Shown in pieces: positions 13,198-25,528 of a stretch of 64,000 nucleotides of DNA. The notes under the pieces are model-generated. The model saw only the letters and a program-made list of their open reading frames with translations. It had not been told where the DNA came from and did not search any database. This stretch comes from Hydractinia symbiolongicarpus (Eukaryota > Cnidaria > Hydrozoa > Anthoathecata > Hydractiniidae), in NCBI RefSeq assembly GCF_029227915.1, contig NC_079883.1:14136001-14200000 (forward strand). The letters run 5' to 3'. The position numbers and the translations under genes were made by a program. Positions within the stretch are counted from its first letter, which is position 1. Each line of letters starts with the position of its first letter.

Positions 13198-14697
13198 ATG
13201 CAGAATCAAATTCATCCCCTCTACGCGTTAAACCTGCAAGCACCCTCCGCTCATCACTTTAATGCAACTCACACTGTACCCAGATCAAGTAACATCCACG
13301 TCGACTTAAACCGCAACAGTCTTCCGCATCGGTCAATATACGACAGGAAAACACCGAAATATTTTCCCAATTACGATCGGATGATGAATACGTCATACGT
13401 GATGCGGAATAAAATGTCTCGTTTACCATTTTTGCCTTATCCACCCCAACATCCATCTTGTTATAAGACAGCTATGGAGAGTAAACCAGAATATAATCAA
13501 AACAAACCTAGTTGGCCGTTTGACGTTGGTGATCATTGTACTGAGCTTTTAAACCGGGATAAACATTACTGGACAGAAGACGAAACTGGTTTAATGCTCG
13601 AGCTCTACGAAGAAAATCGAGAATACTTCTCCGACGCCCGGACGAAGAAAACTAAACTTTGGACAGTGATTGCTAACATGATAAATAAAAAATTCAGTAC
13701 AAATGTCAACTCGGAGCAATGCAGTCAGAAGTACCGAAATATGAAAGCGGAATATTTGAAAATCTCAGACTCCGATCTTCAAGAAGGGGAGAAGAAATTC
13801 GGTCGGCATTATCATCAAATGAAACGTCTAATCGACTCCGAAGAACGTTACGTACATTTGTATGAAAACTGGTTAACGAAAGAAAAAAACAACGACGACA
13901 ACACGTCGCCGTGTAGTAGCTCCTCCTCGTGTAAATTAAGTCCGTCTAATAATAACAACAACCCACCAAACAATCATTCGACGAAGTTGCCAAACGACGA
14001 CGTGAAAAATATTTCAAGCCACGTTGAAAACGACGGCAATGATGTGGAAACACAGCATCTGAAGGGCGTGGAGATAGACACCGACGTTGAAATGTCTTCC
14101 CACAGTGAAGAGTCGTCAGACTTGAACATGGTTGATGAAGAGATTCCCGCCGGCAACGCTGAAAGTATCATCGCCACAGAAGAAACAGAGAAAAACTCCG
14201 ATAAAAACGAACACGAGTCCGACAAAAACGAGAGCCATTTTCAACAAAACAGAAACGAGTCCGACATAAATAATGAGAAGAAAATACTCGGCAGTAATGA
14301 AGTTGAATCTGATAATTGCGAAGCAAAACCGAATGAATCCGGTGAATCAGAATCGGATACAAACTTAAACAACGAAATAACCGTTGATAATAGTAAGAAT
14401 GAAACGAACTTAAAAGACGACAAACAAAAAATAGATAGTAATAACGAGAAAAATGAAGAACGAAAAATCGATAAAAACACGAACAGCCCGTTGCAACTAA
14501 ATTTTCAAGTAGAAGCTCCTCAGGCTTTAACCACTTTCCACGAAGAGCTAAACAGTATTTTTACTTACTACAGAACGTCACAAAAAGATTTCTGGGAAAA
14601 ATACGAACAGAAAGAAAAAGAAAACATTCGATGCATGAAAAAATGCGTGGATCTGTTGTATAAAGTTTGCAGACTAAAATTAAGTCAGAAAATATAA
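13198..14697 (+). CDS. Myb/SANT-like (trihelix-type) DNA-binding protein
   Basis: A predicted nuclear protein of 499 residues. The ATG at 13198 directly follows a good acceptor (TATATATTTTTAG|GT), so the first exon is probably untranslated; an upstream in-frame extension lacks a better start. Residues about 122-225 form a Myb/SANT-like domain: it begins HYWTEDETGLMLELYEEN, contains KLWTVIANMINKKF and SEQCSQKYRNMKAEY, and has the spaced tryptophans and aromatics typical of MSANTD/trihelix domains. A long Asn/Ser/Glu-rich acidic, probably disordered region follows, then a C-terminal helical segment (about 435-499). Such domains occur both in host transcription regulators and in Harbinger-transposon Myb proteins; no transposase partner is nearby. 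The exact orthologue is not recognised. AATAAA lies at 14890-14895. Confidence 0.85.
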   Translation: MQNQIHPLYALNLQAPSAHHFNATHTVPRSSNIHVDLNRNSLPHRSIYDRKTPKYFPNYDRMMNTSYVMRNKMSRLPFLPYPPQHPSCYKTAMESKPEYNQNKPSWPFDVGDHCTELLNRDKHYWTEDETGLMLELYEENREYFSDARTKKTKLWTVIANMINKKFSTNVNSEQCSQKYRNMKAEYLKISDSDLQEGEKKFGRHYHQMKRLIDSEERYVHLYENWLTKEKNNDDNTSPCSSSSSCKLSPSNNNNNPPNNHSTKLPNDDVKNISSHVENDGNDVETQHLKGVEIDTDVEMSSHSEESSDLNMVDEEIPAGNAESIIATEETEKNSDKNEHESDKNESHFQQNRNESDINNEKKILGSNEVESDNCEAKPNESGESESDTNLNNEITVDNSKNETNLKDDKQKIDSNNEKNEERKIDKNTNSPLQLNFQVEAPQALTTFHEELNSIFTYYRTSQKDFWEKYEQKEKENIRCMKKCVDLLYKVCRLKLSQKI

Positions 14698-16135
14698 CTC
14701 ACCTTTTACAATCTGATGCCTACAACCTCGTCACCAAACCCCTCTTTGTAGCTTGCTACTTTCCAATTTTATTTCAATTAAGGCTAAAATGGACGGTAAG
14801 TTTAAACGGACCGTTTAGTTGTAAGAAAAAAACTTTGTTGCAGGTAATATACCTGTCTACACGTTAAGATAAAATGTATAAGTTTTTTTAATAAACTCTC
14901 TTTAACAATGAATACGAAAGAAAAACACGTTAATATTCCGTGGCGGGTATTGTTATAGTAGCAGCAGGGTAAATGTTGAAAGAAAAAAAGCGGTTATGAT
15001 TAGAAATTAAAAAAATATGCTCAAATCTTTAGTTTAAACTATAGCTCATTAATCATTCTGTTAATTTCAATAGAAAAAACTTAGCAAAAGTTGAACTTGT
15101 CCAACTTTTAAAAAAACTTATAAAACCGAAAAAAGTTGTACATCTTTGCCGTTTACACGGTAAGTTTTTTTATTTTACATTTAAACGGTGATTGCTAACA
15201 AAGAATTAGAAAAAAAAATACAAGAAAGTTGTCAGCCATTTTTGTTTTCACAAGAAAAGACATACACTGCTGTCAACCAATCTAAAATACAGCAAAAAAA
15301 TATTTTGAAAGTCCATAAAAATAACTCATGTTATATTAATTTAGTCGAAAAATCACTGAGACTACAACAGCTCCAAGTAAAGTTAAGAACACTGTCCTAT
15401 CCAAAAAAAATACCGCTAACGCCACAACAATGGCGTAGAAATGACCAACAAAGAAGGGCGGAAAAATAGGTTGCTTAAACAGTGAGCGCAAGTTGATAAC
15501 CCAGGGGAACTTAAGCTAAACTAAAATACAATTTAAAAAAAATATTTGTCATATAACTTTATATGTACATTTATAAAAAACACTGTTACAAAAGGGTACA
15601 AAACACGATGTATAACGTCTGCAATGGAGCGTGCCAATTGAAACAGTGAAGGAGTTTATGCCCCTTTAAAATAAACCCCTTTAAAACAAACGCCTCTAAT
15701 GTTTATTTGAGTCTCTACTGCACAATAAATACCGAAAAAATTTTTTTTTTAAATTTTACTAAAATAAGATTTTTTTGGTTTATTGCTCACAAAATGGCTT
15801 TTTATGCATAATTATAATTTTGAAATAAAATTCGCTCCTTACAATAAACGCAGTAATAAACTTGTTGTGTATGCTCATAGGCTATTCCTTAGAATAGCCT
15901 ATGAACATACACAACAAGTCTGTTTACGGACAAAAATATTTGTCAAAAAAACATACGAACAACCGCCGAAGATTGCCATTGCATAATCCGTTGCCTAGCA
16001 ACATAAAGCATAGTGAATACAGTTTAAATTCACTTTTAATTTCCACCTGATACTACCAACATCTATTTTGCTTTTCACTTTAAACAATTCATCGCCGTAA
16101 TCCCCTCACAATGCCACAATTGTCACTGAAGCAGC
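14698..16135. other. intergenic region between convergent genes
   Basis: The 3' flanks of the Myb/SANT gene (+) and the UBE3A-like gene (-) meet here. The region contains a near-perfect hairpin at 15861-15918 (listed separately). A TTTATT at 15702-15707 is a possible minus-strand polyadenylation signal for the ligase gene. The lysine- and glutamine-rich open frame at 15188-15469 has no family motif. Confidence 0.5.
15861..15918. repeat. 27-bp near-perfect hairpin, 4-nt loop
   Basis: Arms at 15861-15887 and 15892-15918 match at 26 of 27 positions around a CTTA loop. The arm begins CTTGTTGTGTATG. It is not related to the other hairpins in the window. Confidence 0.85.
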
Positions 16136-19100
16136 TTAAGTCAAACCAAATCCCTTCGAGTTCTCAATAGCCAGCAGAAGCATTCTCTTCAGCTTGGCTC
16201 CAGTGTTGTACTCTGGAAGTAACAGTCGATTGAAGCAAGTCATGGACGTGGGCAAGTTATTCGAATCGGGTCCGTTACGTTGGATGTAAAACGACATGGA
16301 ACCGAGACCTTTGAGAGGCACGCGATAACTTCCAGTAACGAACATCAACAATGCTTGTTTCTGCTTGAACGTGAACTCGTGCACGATCTGCCAGAACTCA
16401 AGCATCAGCGCATGGGTCTTCGTGAAGCCATCTTTATACTCAGTCACACTTTCCAAAGCTTTAAAATCCAAATCCGGGCTGCCACATATGAGTAACTCCA
16501 ACTCAGGCGGTGTGAACAGCTGAATGGTAGGGCCGTGACACACCTTAAAAAGATACATAGCGCTATAAACGTAAGAAAAAGTAAACTATTTCGAATAACA
16601 TCGAAATTTGCCGTGCAAAGCAAGTCACGACTCAAGGAAAATACTTGGGTACAATCAAGGTAAGTGTAAAAACACACAAAATAGCATTGTCACAGTGAAA
16701 CTTATGGGATAGTAGGTATTTAAAACACAAGGATTGCAACGAGATAATTCTGAAGTTTTCATACCTTACAAAATGGTAGATACATTTTCAAGGTTTTGAC
16801 TCATATATTTATTTAAGAGTTATTTACCTTTCAAGGCGAAGTATATTAAACTGACGAAGAGAAGACCTCGCGAAGCATAATCTTTGAACACATTCGCTCC
16901 TTATTAAACCTACAATTTAACTTCCTTTACGGCTGACACAAAAGAATAGATACCTCGTGACCCCAAGACCCGTTGTGACCCCAATACCCCTGGTGACCCC
17001 AAACCCCTCATGACCCCAAGTCCTCATGACCCCAAGCCCCTCGTGACCCTAAGCTAATCACCTAGGATAAACAAATACAGAGGGCCGCTCTGTCTAAAAA
17101 AACTTTACCTGGTAAAAACCCCTCCTAAAAGCTTTAAACTGTTTCTCGATACTTCTGTTAAGAATTGTATCCACATACAAATCGACGAAATGCTTTCGAT
17201 TGTCGTTCGTCACCATCACGTCACTGCCGTTAGCAACCAGATCCGTTTTGATAGTGCGTCCAAAAATGTTGTGAGACACCTAAGATAAACGAAAAGAAAA
17301 TTAAAGGGAGAAAAGTAAGGGATGCAAACAGCTTTTGAGATTTCCTGAATTTTTAGATTGATTCCACTGCAAGCGTGGTAAAAACTCTTTTGCAGTGAAA
17401 ACTAACAAAATGAATTTCTCAAATTCCGCATAAATTACGAATATAAAGTAGAAATCATGCCTCGAACGTTAAAAGAAAATCATTTTCCACGTCTCCGTCA
17501 TATTGAAGCAATTGCTCCAAACCACTGCAAAGCGTGGGCTGCATCTCCTTTAAGTCATCCAAAACCACAGGGAACCCAAGTAATTTCTTGTACACGAGTA
17601 ACGGGAAATGAATGTCTAGTATTATACCATTGTAGATGGCCAAGCCCAAGAGGATTCCAATGAATTCGAACATGACGTTGGATTCAAACGAGAAGGCATT
17701 AAACCAAACTTGATGGCCATCCTCTGATAACGTAAACATGCTGAAATCTATGGGAAAATAAAAACCTCTCCTACAGGCTGTTCCACTAATATGTGCCTCA
17801 ATTTTCACTTTATAGATTCAACAGGTGCCACTCTTTTAGATGTGAAATGAAGACATTATTTGTGACACAAGATCTCATAAACAAAAACAAACTTCAGGAA
17901 AATACTTAAAAGACACATTGTGTAAAGGAACACTGTTTTTTAATTTTTTTTGTTCCAAGTAATATAAACAGAATTAATGCAATTAATGCAATTTTTAAAG
18001 GGAGTACGAGGTGATAAATGATGTTGATAAGTGAAATTTTTATATTTTTAAGCTTAAAAGGTTATTTAATACGTTGCTTCCTCCTCAAGATATGATATCG
18101 ACATTAAATTATTCTGCATAATTATGATGTCATGTTGGCCCTACAAAATGTGTCGATATTTTTGTTGTCATAATTTCTGAGCTGTAAGTATATGGAATTA
18201 AACTTTACAAAACTTAAAAAAAATATTCAAAATGGCGGTAATATACTCGTACCGACCCTTTATATTTTTGTCGACCACACTATAACTTTGTATTTGCCTG
18301 TCGGTTTAGAGAAAACATTGTGGGTCAGTTCTAATTGCTTTTATGAATATAGTTACAATTTTCACTACGAACAGACAAGCAAAAACGTAAGAGAACTAAT
18401 ACAAGTAAATTAGTGGCAGAAGGGAGGTTTTATTTTATTTTTGTAACCCCTAATGTTTGACTCCCTATCCTTTAACGGATTTAAAAAGATAAAAAAAGCC
18501 TTGTTAAACAAATCTACCACACTAATCGGTGGGCCATGGGTAAATACACGGGTGCGCGCGTCCTTTATTTACCGCATCTCGCTACTACGGTTACTATTTT
18601 GGGTAACGGACATACGTATACAGGTTTTATAGCAAAAACTAGTCGTTAAACCGTGGAAATATCCAAGGGATCGTCTGTCTTTGAATTATACGCTATTTCG
18701 TGCGCCCGTTGTACAACACTTTTTTTTCGGACAAACAGACAATTATAGAGGTAAGTTCAACAACATTTTTATCACCTCGGCCTCCATTCGGAGAGTAAGC
18801 CATGCGTTACATACCTGGGTCAAACATGCTCTCAACAACAACTTGGAAAAATTCCTTTTGCAAGCCTCCCATATCCAGTCCTTGCTCTCCACCGGAGGTG
18901 TACTTGATTTTTAATGGTTTCTTAAAATCAGAACTCTAAACGCACATAAAAAAAATCGAAAAAATAAAAATTAAATTAAATTTTTTTGACATTTCTTACA
19001 TTTTAACTAACATTTCTACCATTTTTTGGCTAAAATTACCGACATTTTGCTTTTATTTCGAGCTATTTTGAACCGGACAAATTCTAACAAAGTTGACAAA

Positions 19101-22100
19101 GAAGAGTAAATATTCAAATATGATGCAAACATTAATGCCAATTCTTTAAGAAAAGATCTGAAATTCAATTCCTTCAATATTAAAAACTTTTAAAAACATC
19201 CTTACAGAGTGAGCACATCACACACAATAAAAGCAATTACAACACACATACCTTTTCGTGCAGCTGTTTAATTGTGTCTTGAATAAAGTTTTCTCGCCGG
19301 ATTTCTAACAACAGGTATGGACACATAGCCGACCTCACTTCATTGGAGAGTGGTGACGCATCGTCAAAATCACTCCATGATTTCTGAACTTGCTGCACGC
19401 GAGCCTGGTGTACAATGGCGTCCTGGTATTCTTCACGCATTTGTGTGATAGCATCAACATGCATCACTTGCACCTGAAGAAATATAAACATGAAAAAACA
19501 TCTTTATTTACAACAGCCTGTTAATGAGGTTACTCAACAAATACCAAATAGTGTTTCAGGGGACCTTTTTCTAAATTTCTGTTGAAGAAAAAAATTTTAC
19601 TGTTTCCTAATTATTACTTTTGGGTGTTTTGCAAGGTTTTTTACTATAACCTTTGCAATATATTAAGGTGTCGAAGCACACAAAACACAATACAAATACT
19701 TAGTTACACAATAAAGTAATTTAAGAAATATATACCCAAGAAGAAGAAAAAAATCAAACATTTAAACCTATGAAGATAATTATTTAAAAATTAATGGAGA
19801 TTTTAGGGTCCAAGACATCCTGAGTTTAGGGTGTTAGTGATAAAAAAAAACATGTAAATTCGTTACAACAATGATCAACACACTGTCAGTGACTTATTTT
19901 TATTACTATATATTTACTATGAATACTTTCTAGTTTTTTTAATGTCAAAGATACCAAGAGTGGATTCGTGTCAAAAAAATTGAAAAATTTTTAAGTGTGA
20001 TTACCTTCACAGTGGGTTCAAGTAAAAAAGGATAATCCAGTATTGACTCTCCAATTCCTTGTCTCCTAAAAATTCAATAAAAGTACGTAATTGCACAGCG
20101 AACAACACTGGTAACACCTACCAATACCCACTTTGAAGCAAAGACGTATATTCAAAAATGGCAAGGATGGTCAACTTACTGTTTTTTCCAAAAAGCATAT
20201 TCTTGCTTGAAATCAATTTTCTTTGTGAGTCCATGGCAATAAAAATGACTAGGATCTACGATAGTGTTGTAATCCCCTTTCAGTATGTTAGCCTTATAAA
20301 TCACACTCAATGTTTTGCACAAATTCACCAAGCTAGTATTATTCTTCAATGAGGGTACAACCCAGGATGTTTCATTTGAAATCAATGATTTAAAACCCTG
20401 AAATGGTACAAAAAAGTTTAAGACTTACAGTGAGCTAAAAACTCAAAGAGAGCAGTGCATAAAAAAAGAGAAAATTTTACTATGCACTACAATGTGACAT
20501 GTAAATGAAAAAATTGGGTGCAGTTATATTTAGGCCATACACCTACATTTAAGTGTTTATGTGTGGATAGAAAAGGTTTTTTGTTATCAAAGCACCTCAA
20601 ACTACAGAGGCGTGCTGGAAGATAATACAGTACAAAAATAATTATTATTAAAAACCATCTAATGTATAGTGGATATAAACGTAAGGACAGACAAACAACT
20701 CTCCAATTTCTGGTCTACAAAAAGTACAAAGGAATGAAATATTTGGGCTTATCCCACCTCTTTTCAGAAACTTTTAAATAACAAATTCAATAGTGCACTT
20801 ACGATCGATTAAATTCATTTTCTTTTTATATCTAATTTAAATCTAAGACAATTGTCTAATGGCAGAACAAACAATTTCATTGCTCCATGCACAAAAACAA
20901 AATGATATTTCGTACTAGACTAGCAAGGTGCAATTTCATTCAAGAATTCAACAAATTTTACCTGTAACAAGTGAGTAAACTTCTCCTTCTTGAGATCTGA
21001 GAGATAACAAATTAACACATCCCTGCATACAGTTGACAAGTGACTTATTACAGCCGTTAGCTGCTGAACCATCGGATAGTGTTCAAATAAAAATGGTATC
21101 TTTAGTATAATAATTAACGGCTTCAACTCGCTCGGCTTAGTAATACTGTATTTTTTTGATAACAATAACACTTGTACAGTGTCAATCAAAGTGGCAACAA
21201 ATTTATCAGAGTTTTCCATAATTACTAACGTTTGAAACATTTTTTCCACATCAGAAGAGTTTATGTTGAATGGGAAATCATTCTTTTTCTTTAGTCCCTC
21301 TTCTGAAAAACTCAGTGATAATGCATCCCATGAAGAAAACACTGTACGGAGTGTGTTAATTAAAAACGATTCATCCTTGCATTCGTAATAATTTGTCACA
21401 ACAGAGTCAAACATATCCAATGTTAAATGTGTCAATGAGTAACCATCTATGTTTTCTTCCCCGTCATCAACCACTTCAGCACCAACATTTTTATCATAGT
21501 CAGCTTCATCAGTAGCATCTTGGCGAAACTCCTCTGCAACACCTGTTTCAAATTCGTCAATATTTTCAAACGTATTGCAATCTGTGTCAACAGCATGGTC
21601 TTCTCCAAATATCCGAATACTTGGAAGACGTTTACGTGTAACGAATGTTTTATGGTTTTCTTGTTCATCAGAATCTTCTAATTCAGTATTCCCACTCTCT
21701 GCAGACATAGAAGGTTTTTGCTCTTCGTTGGCGCTTGAAGCTTTCCATAAGTTGTTTAAACTGGACGATATGGTCGAAGTAATAACCTTTAGATGATTCT
21801 GCAATCTCTTTGTGACAGAGCTTACAGAATAATTGTTACTTGTGGGAAGCTCGTTATGACTGTGCGTTTTATACAATCCCAGCCCAGATGATGTCAATGG
21901 GCATGGAAGAAACAAACTTCGAAAAGGTGATGTTGAGTAAAATTTATACAGAAATGGCATAGCTATATTTCCATTGTCAGTAGTAGTGGAACTGTCTAAA
22001 AGTGAATCGGTTTTAAAAATGTTATCACCTAAAACAGTAGCCTGCTGTTTTTTCTCATCTCTAATACACAAATATTGATCTTTGTAGCATGATAACTCTA

Positions 22101-22644
22101 TGCTTAGTAAGGCAGCCATGCTTTGGTTAAATTTCTTTGCATGGACAGAAGATTTACAAAATCTGTTCAAACAGTTCTTATTACCACAACCAACTGTTAC
22201 CTGGTGAAAGTACTTTTGTGTCCAGGCAGTAAACATTGCTTTTTCCTTGGCGAATGATGTGTTTGGTTTGTCATATGGCTTTTTAGAAACAGCTTGCTTT
22301 AGAGACAAGTTAGGATCTGTGAGTGCATACAAATTGCTTGCACTTAATGACCGATGACTATCACTTAAAGATGTGTTTTTTAGGTTGTTCATACTTAATG
22401 AACGTTCAACTGTCATATTATTTGGGTTCATTGTATTATGTATAACTAGTTTTCTCTCTTGCTTGTTGTATACTTTTGAATGCTTAGAGTTTCGCTTGAC
22501 ATGGCATAGTGCATCTGGATTGTTTTGCATGTGATCTCTTGAGGTTTTTCTAGACCGAAGGCCTGGATTTGTTGGGGGTCTGGTCACAGGATGGTAGGTG
22601 GCACAAGTTTCACTCATCATTACAGTGTGCAGAAATTCATGAGC
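16136..22644 (-). CDS. UBE3A: UBE3A-type HECT E3 ubiquitin ligase, 8 exons
   Basis: HECT ligase that takes ubiquitin from an E2 onto its own cysteine and passes it to substrates. Exons in order: 22644-20962 (ATG at 22620), 20397-20180, 20065-20005, 19473-19252, 18935-18815, 17747-17461, 17279-17109, 16543-16136. The frame is continuous through all seven junctions and gives 1048 residues (human about 870). An N-terminal AZUL zinc domain is present: YFHQVTVGCGNKNC with C145, C150, C155 and probably C185; this domain is diagnostic of UBE3A. The N-lobe shows GLDMGGLQKEFFQ and ILLGLAIYN. The C-lobe holds KQFKAFRRGF and the catalytic LPTSMTCFN (C1016), and the protein ends KGFGLT. The N-terminal Ser/Asn-rich extension is unusual. 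Some C-lobe residues also resemble HECTD2. The intron after 17461 has a GC donor. An exon upstream of 22644 is possible because the frame stays open to an acceptor there. Confidence 0.92.
16954..17053. repeat. GTGACCCCAAG minisatellite
   Basis: About six imperfect tandem copies of a 16-18 bp unit of the form CTCGTGACCCCAAGCCC. It lies in the last intron of the UBE3A-like gene (16544-17108). It is strikingly C-rich against the AT-rich surroundings and has strand asymmetry (almost no G runs on the plus strand). Confidence 0.85.
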
Positions 22645-23694
22645 CTAAATAAATTAATAAAATATAAATCAAGTACTTTTAAGACACCCATGTATGTCTT
22701 ATATTAATACGCTGTGTCTGTCTGTAACAGGCAAAGATGATTATACTTTTTTACAGTTTCTCTTAAAAGGTCATAATAAAGCATCCCCTAAAAACTATAT
22801 TCTGTATTTTGAAAAAGGAATTGTATTGTATGCTAATTTAGCGTAAAACCACAGAAAAAGTAATTGCTTTGGTATAAATTAATTACAGGCAATGTCACTG
22901 GCAATAAACATTTTTATTGTTGTTGCAGTCTTTTAAATGAAAATAGCAACAAACCATTTTGTGATAAGCACAATGAATTCTAACAGGTTTGCAAGTTAAT
23001 ATTTCCACGGATTTATTCAACCAGTACAACAAGAGTAAAAATAGAAGTTACTCAAAATAATACTTACAAAGAAAGACATAAAATACATATAGGCATACCA
23101 GTAAAAACTGTTTTAGATACACACTTTAAGTGCTACTAATTGCAACTACTAAATTTAATAAATTAGACCAAATAACATTTGTAAAAAAATATCTGTGTAA
23201 ATTAAGAAGAACAAAAGTTTTGGCAGATAAAATTTCCTATCTTCAACAAATAAAAGGCAATGAAGTGTAAGTTATTAACAAACTATGAAAGTATCCCTCA
23301 AGATAAAGTTGAAAATATAAATGATAATATTAGCCGTAATTACACTAAATAGAAATGAATTACAATAAAAACACTATAAGTAATTAAGAACAAAAGAAGA
23401 AAAAATATTCAACTAAATTTGTAATAATAAAAAAATACATTGTATTTTATTCTGAAAATGGTTTATGAGAACACATATCAGGAAAAGCTCTAAAGGGGTT
23501 TTATTTTTTAAATTATTTCAAGTTTTGCACTGTTACGACCAATATAACTTATATATTGCCACTGTTTTTAAACCCAAAGGTGTAGTATTTATAATAATAT
23601 ATATAACAATAATAATAATAATATATCACGAAATATATGATAAAATAAAAAACATCTGCAAATATATTCTTTACTACAGCCAAAACAACATGAA
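22645..23694. other. spacer upstream of the UBE3A-like gene
   Basis: About 1 kb between two genes on the same strand. It should hold the ligase promoter or a 5' non-coding exon, and the 3' end of the IPPK gene (TTTATT at 23446-23451 is a possible minus-strand polyadenylation signal). A Helitron 5'-end fragment lies at 22697-22745. No other coding content is supported. Confidence 0.5.
22697..22745 (+). repeat. Helitron 5'-end fragment
   Basis: It begins TCTTATATTAATACGC and continues TGTCTGTCTGTAACAGGC, matching the first 40-50 bp of the Helitron copies at 56262-57312. The rest of the element is absent or not recognisable. Confidence 0.6.
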
Positions 23695-25038
23695 CTATGC
23701 ATTGATTTTGTTGAGATAAAAAGACATTATTTTGTTATCAATGTTGTAATAATATGGTATGTTATCAATGCAACGTGGTTCAAGGTCAACTAATTTAATT
23801 CTGTAGGCGTACCAACATTGATTTGGGACATAAAAAAATTTACTCATTGAATCAATGATTGTGTCCTTGTTAACACATGCAAGAGTGATGATAATGCTAC
23901 AATCTTTCAAAGTTGTTGAAATTAAAAACCGACAAAAGCTGTCAAAATCCAAATCATTACTTTGTGACACATTTTTTCCAGATAAAATATTGCAAACAGT
24001 TTGAGTCCATAAATTTGAATTAAAGTCCATAAAATCTTCAATGTTTTGAAGGTTACCATTTTGTAAATAGAACTGGTACCGTTTGTATATTTCTTCAATT
24101 CCAAGATCATCTACTGATTGCAACGACTTTAAAATGTTCAAGATCCCCCAATTCCCCATTTGTTTGCAATTAATGTGACTTCTTTCACCTTTACAATTTT
24201 GATAAGTTTTAGCTTCATTATTACTACTTTTAAATAATACTTCTTCACTATTATTATCAGCTTTAAATGAATCTGTTGTAAGTATGCTGACCAATATTTC
24301 TATAAGCTCACATGAAGAATCAATTTTTAAATCATCCACTTTATTTTTATCAAAGAAAGTCATAGTAACATTTTCCCCATTCACATGAAGACATATATTA
24401 TTTTGTGGATGTTGAAATAATGCACGTAATGCACTTCTCATACGACATGTGCAGTTACCAAATAAATCTAGTGGACAATATTGACTTTTCTCACCAATCT
24501 TTCCAGTGCTCAGCTTTAACTCTTGATGCATACAAAAACGACATATCCCTTGTTTAATTGCATGAGCCTCACAGATTTTGTCAGAGGAAGGGAGCAGGCC
24601 CCATTTGGGTTTTAATTCAACAGACACACAAGAAGATTTTGGGCATTCTGAAAGGAATGTTAGATCAGGCATTAGTTGAACATGAGAACAGTTAACATCG
24701 ATAACCTTGTGTTTTCTTCCTATAGGACGAAGAGAATTAATCTTTCTATTGAGCTCCTTTAGAAAGTTTTTACTACTGCAAGGAATAGTTTGAATGTCAG
24801 TGATGTACACAAGAGAACTTCCAAAAAGTGGAGAAATAATATTTTTAATGAAATTTTCTTCGTCGTTGACTGAAAACACATTTCTAATTTTGCCATTCTC
24901 CTCAGAGTTATTACTTTCAGTCCCCTCCAAGTTGATTTTTCTTGCTCGCAAGACTTTGTGACATTTTGCGTTTTTTACTAGAATATTAGAGTTTCCTTCT
25001 GCATGATAAAGCCATTCCAACTCTTCAACATCCAACAT
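23695..25038 (-). CDS. IPPK: inositol-pentakisphosphate 2-kinase, intronless
   Basis: Kinase that phosphorylates the 2-hydroxyl of Ins(1,3,4,5,6)P5 to make InsP6 (phytate), in nucleus and cytoplasm. One uninterrupted frame of 447 residues starts at ATG 25038 (human about 491). Family landmarks in order: an N-lobe glycine motif EWLYHAEGNSNIL (about 8-20), SVELKPKWGLLP (about 140-150) matching the family's EIKPK segment, a cysteine-rich ICRFCMHQELKLSTGK stretch, KSQYCPLDLF, then the C-terminal LKDCSIIITL and IPYYYNIDNKI motifs. Complete and undamaged. The vertebrate gene is split into many exons, so the single-exon structure here reflects intron loss or retroposition. It lies on the same strand as, and about 1 kb upstream of, the UBE3A-like gene. 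Confidence 0.93.
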   Translation of the reverse strand: MLDVEELEWLYHAEGNSNILVKNAKCHKVLRARKINLEGTESNNSEENGKIRNVFSVNDEENFIKNIISPLFGSSLVYITDIQTIPCSSKNFLKELNRKINSLRPIGRKHKVIDVNCSHVQLMPDLTFLSECPKSSCVSVELKPKWGLLPSSDKICEAHAIKQGICRFCMHQELKLSTGKIGEKSQYCPLDLFGNCTCRMRSALRALFQHPQNNICLHVNGENVTMTFFDKNKVDDLKIDSSCELIEILVSILTTDSFKADNNSEEVLFKSSNNEAKTYQNCKGERSHINCKQMGNWGILNILKSLQSVDDLGIEEIYKRYQFYLQNGNLQNIEDFMDFNSNLWTQTVCNILSGKNVSQSNDLDFDSFCRFLISTTLKDCSIIITLACVNKDTIIDSMSKFFYVPNQCWYAYRIKLVDLEPRCIDNIPYYYNIDNKIMSFYLNKINA

Positions 25039-25528
25039 TATGCGATATACTATGCTGAGAGTAAAAAATACATAAAGGTTTGTTCCATCATAAAATTGTT
25101 TAAAAATGTTGTAAATTTTTCAGCCTTTTAAGTGGCTGTTTAGACAGGTTTGATGCATATGTATAAAAAAGTAATCCAAAGAAGTCCAGAATCACAAAAG
25201 ACAACAAGTAAGATCTGCCCTTAATTTTGTGAGGATAGGTTCTATTGAGGACTTGCAAGGACGAGTTCTCATCATTTTAGAATTACATACGACATGTTAA
25301 AGCTTTGTATGACCTCGCTTTTTAACCAATATATCGCAACTTTTAAGCTTTGTTGTACACAAATGTTTTAAATGTAATGGATATGGTGTGATAAATGAAA
25401 TAATTTACAACATGTAGCTATCCTTAAAACATCAGATTCCAAATACACTGAATGTTAAACAAAAGATATGAGATTACTGTATGTGTGTGAAATTTAAAAC
25501 TTAGTCTTGTTATATTTTATATATATTA

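Noticed and set aside
15188-15469. 93-codon Lys/Gln-rich frame
   Set aside because: No domain and no homologous architecture; the sequence is low complexity.
17455-17460. Read-through of the HECT exon into a stop
   Set aside because: It would truncate the ligase before the catalytic C-lobe, which is intact in the next two exons.
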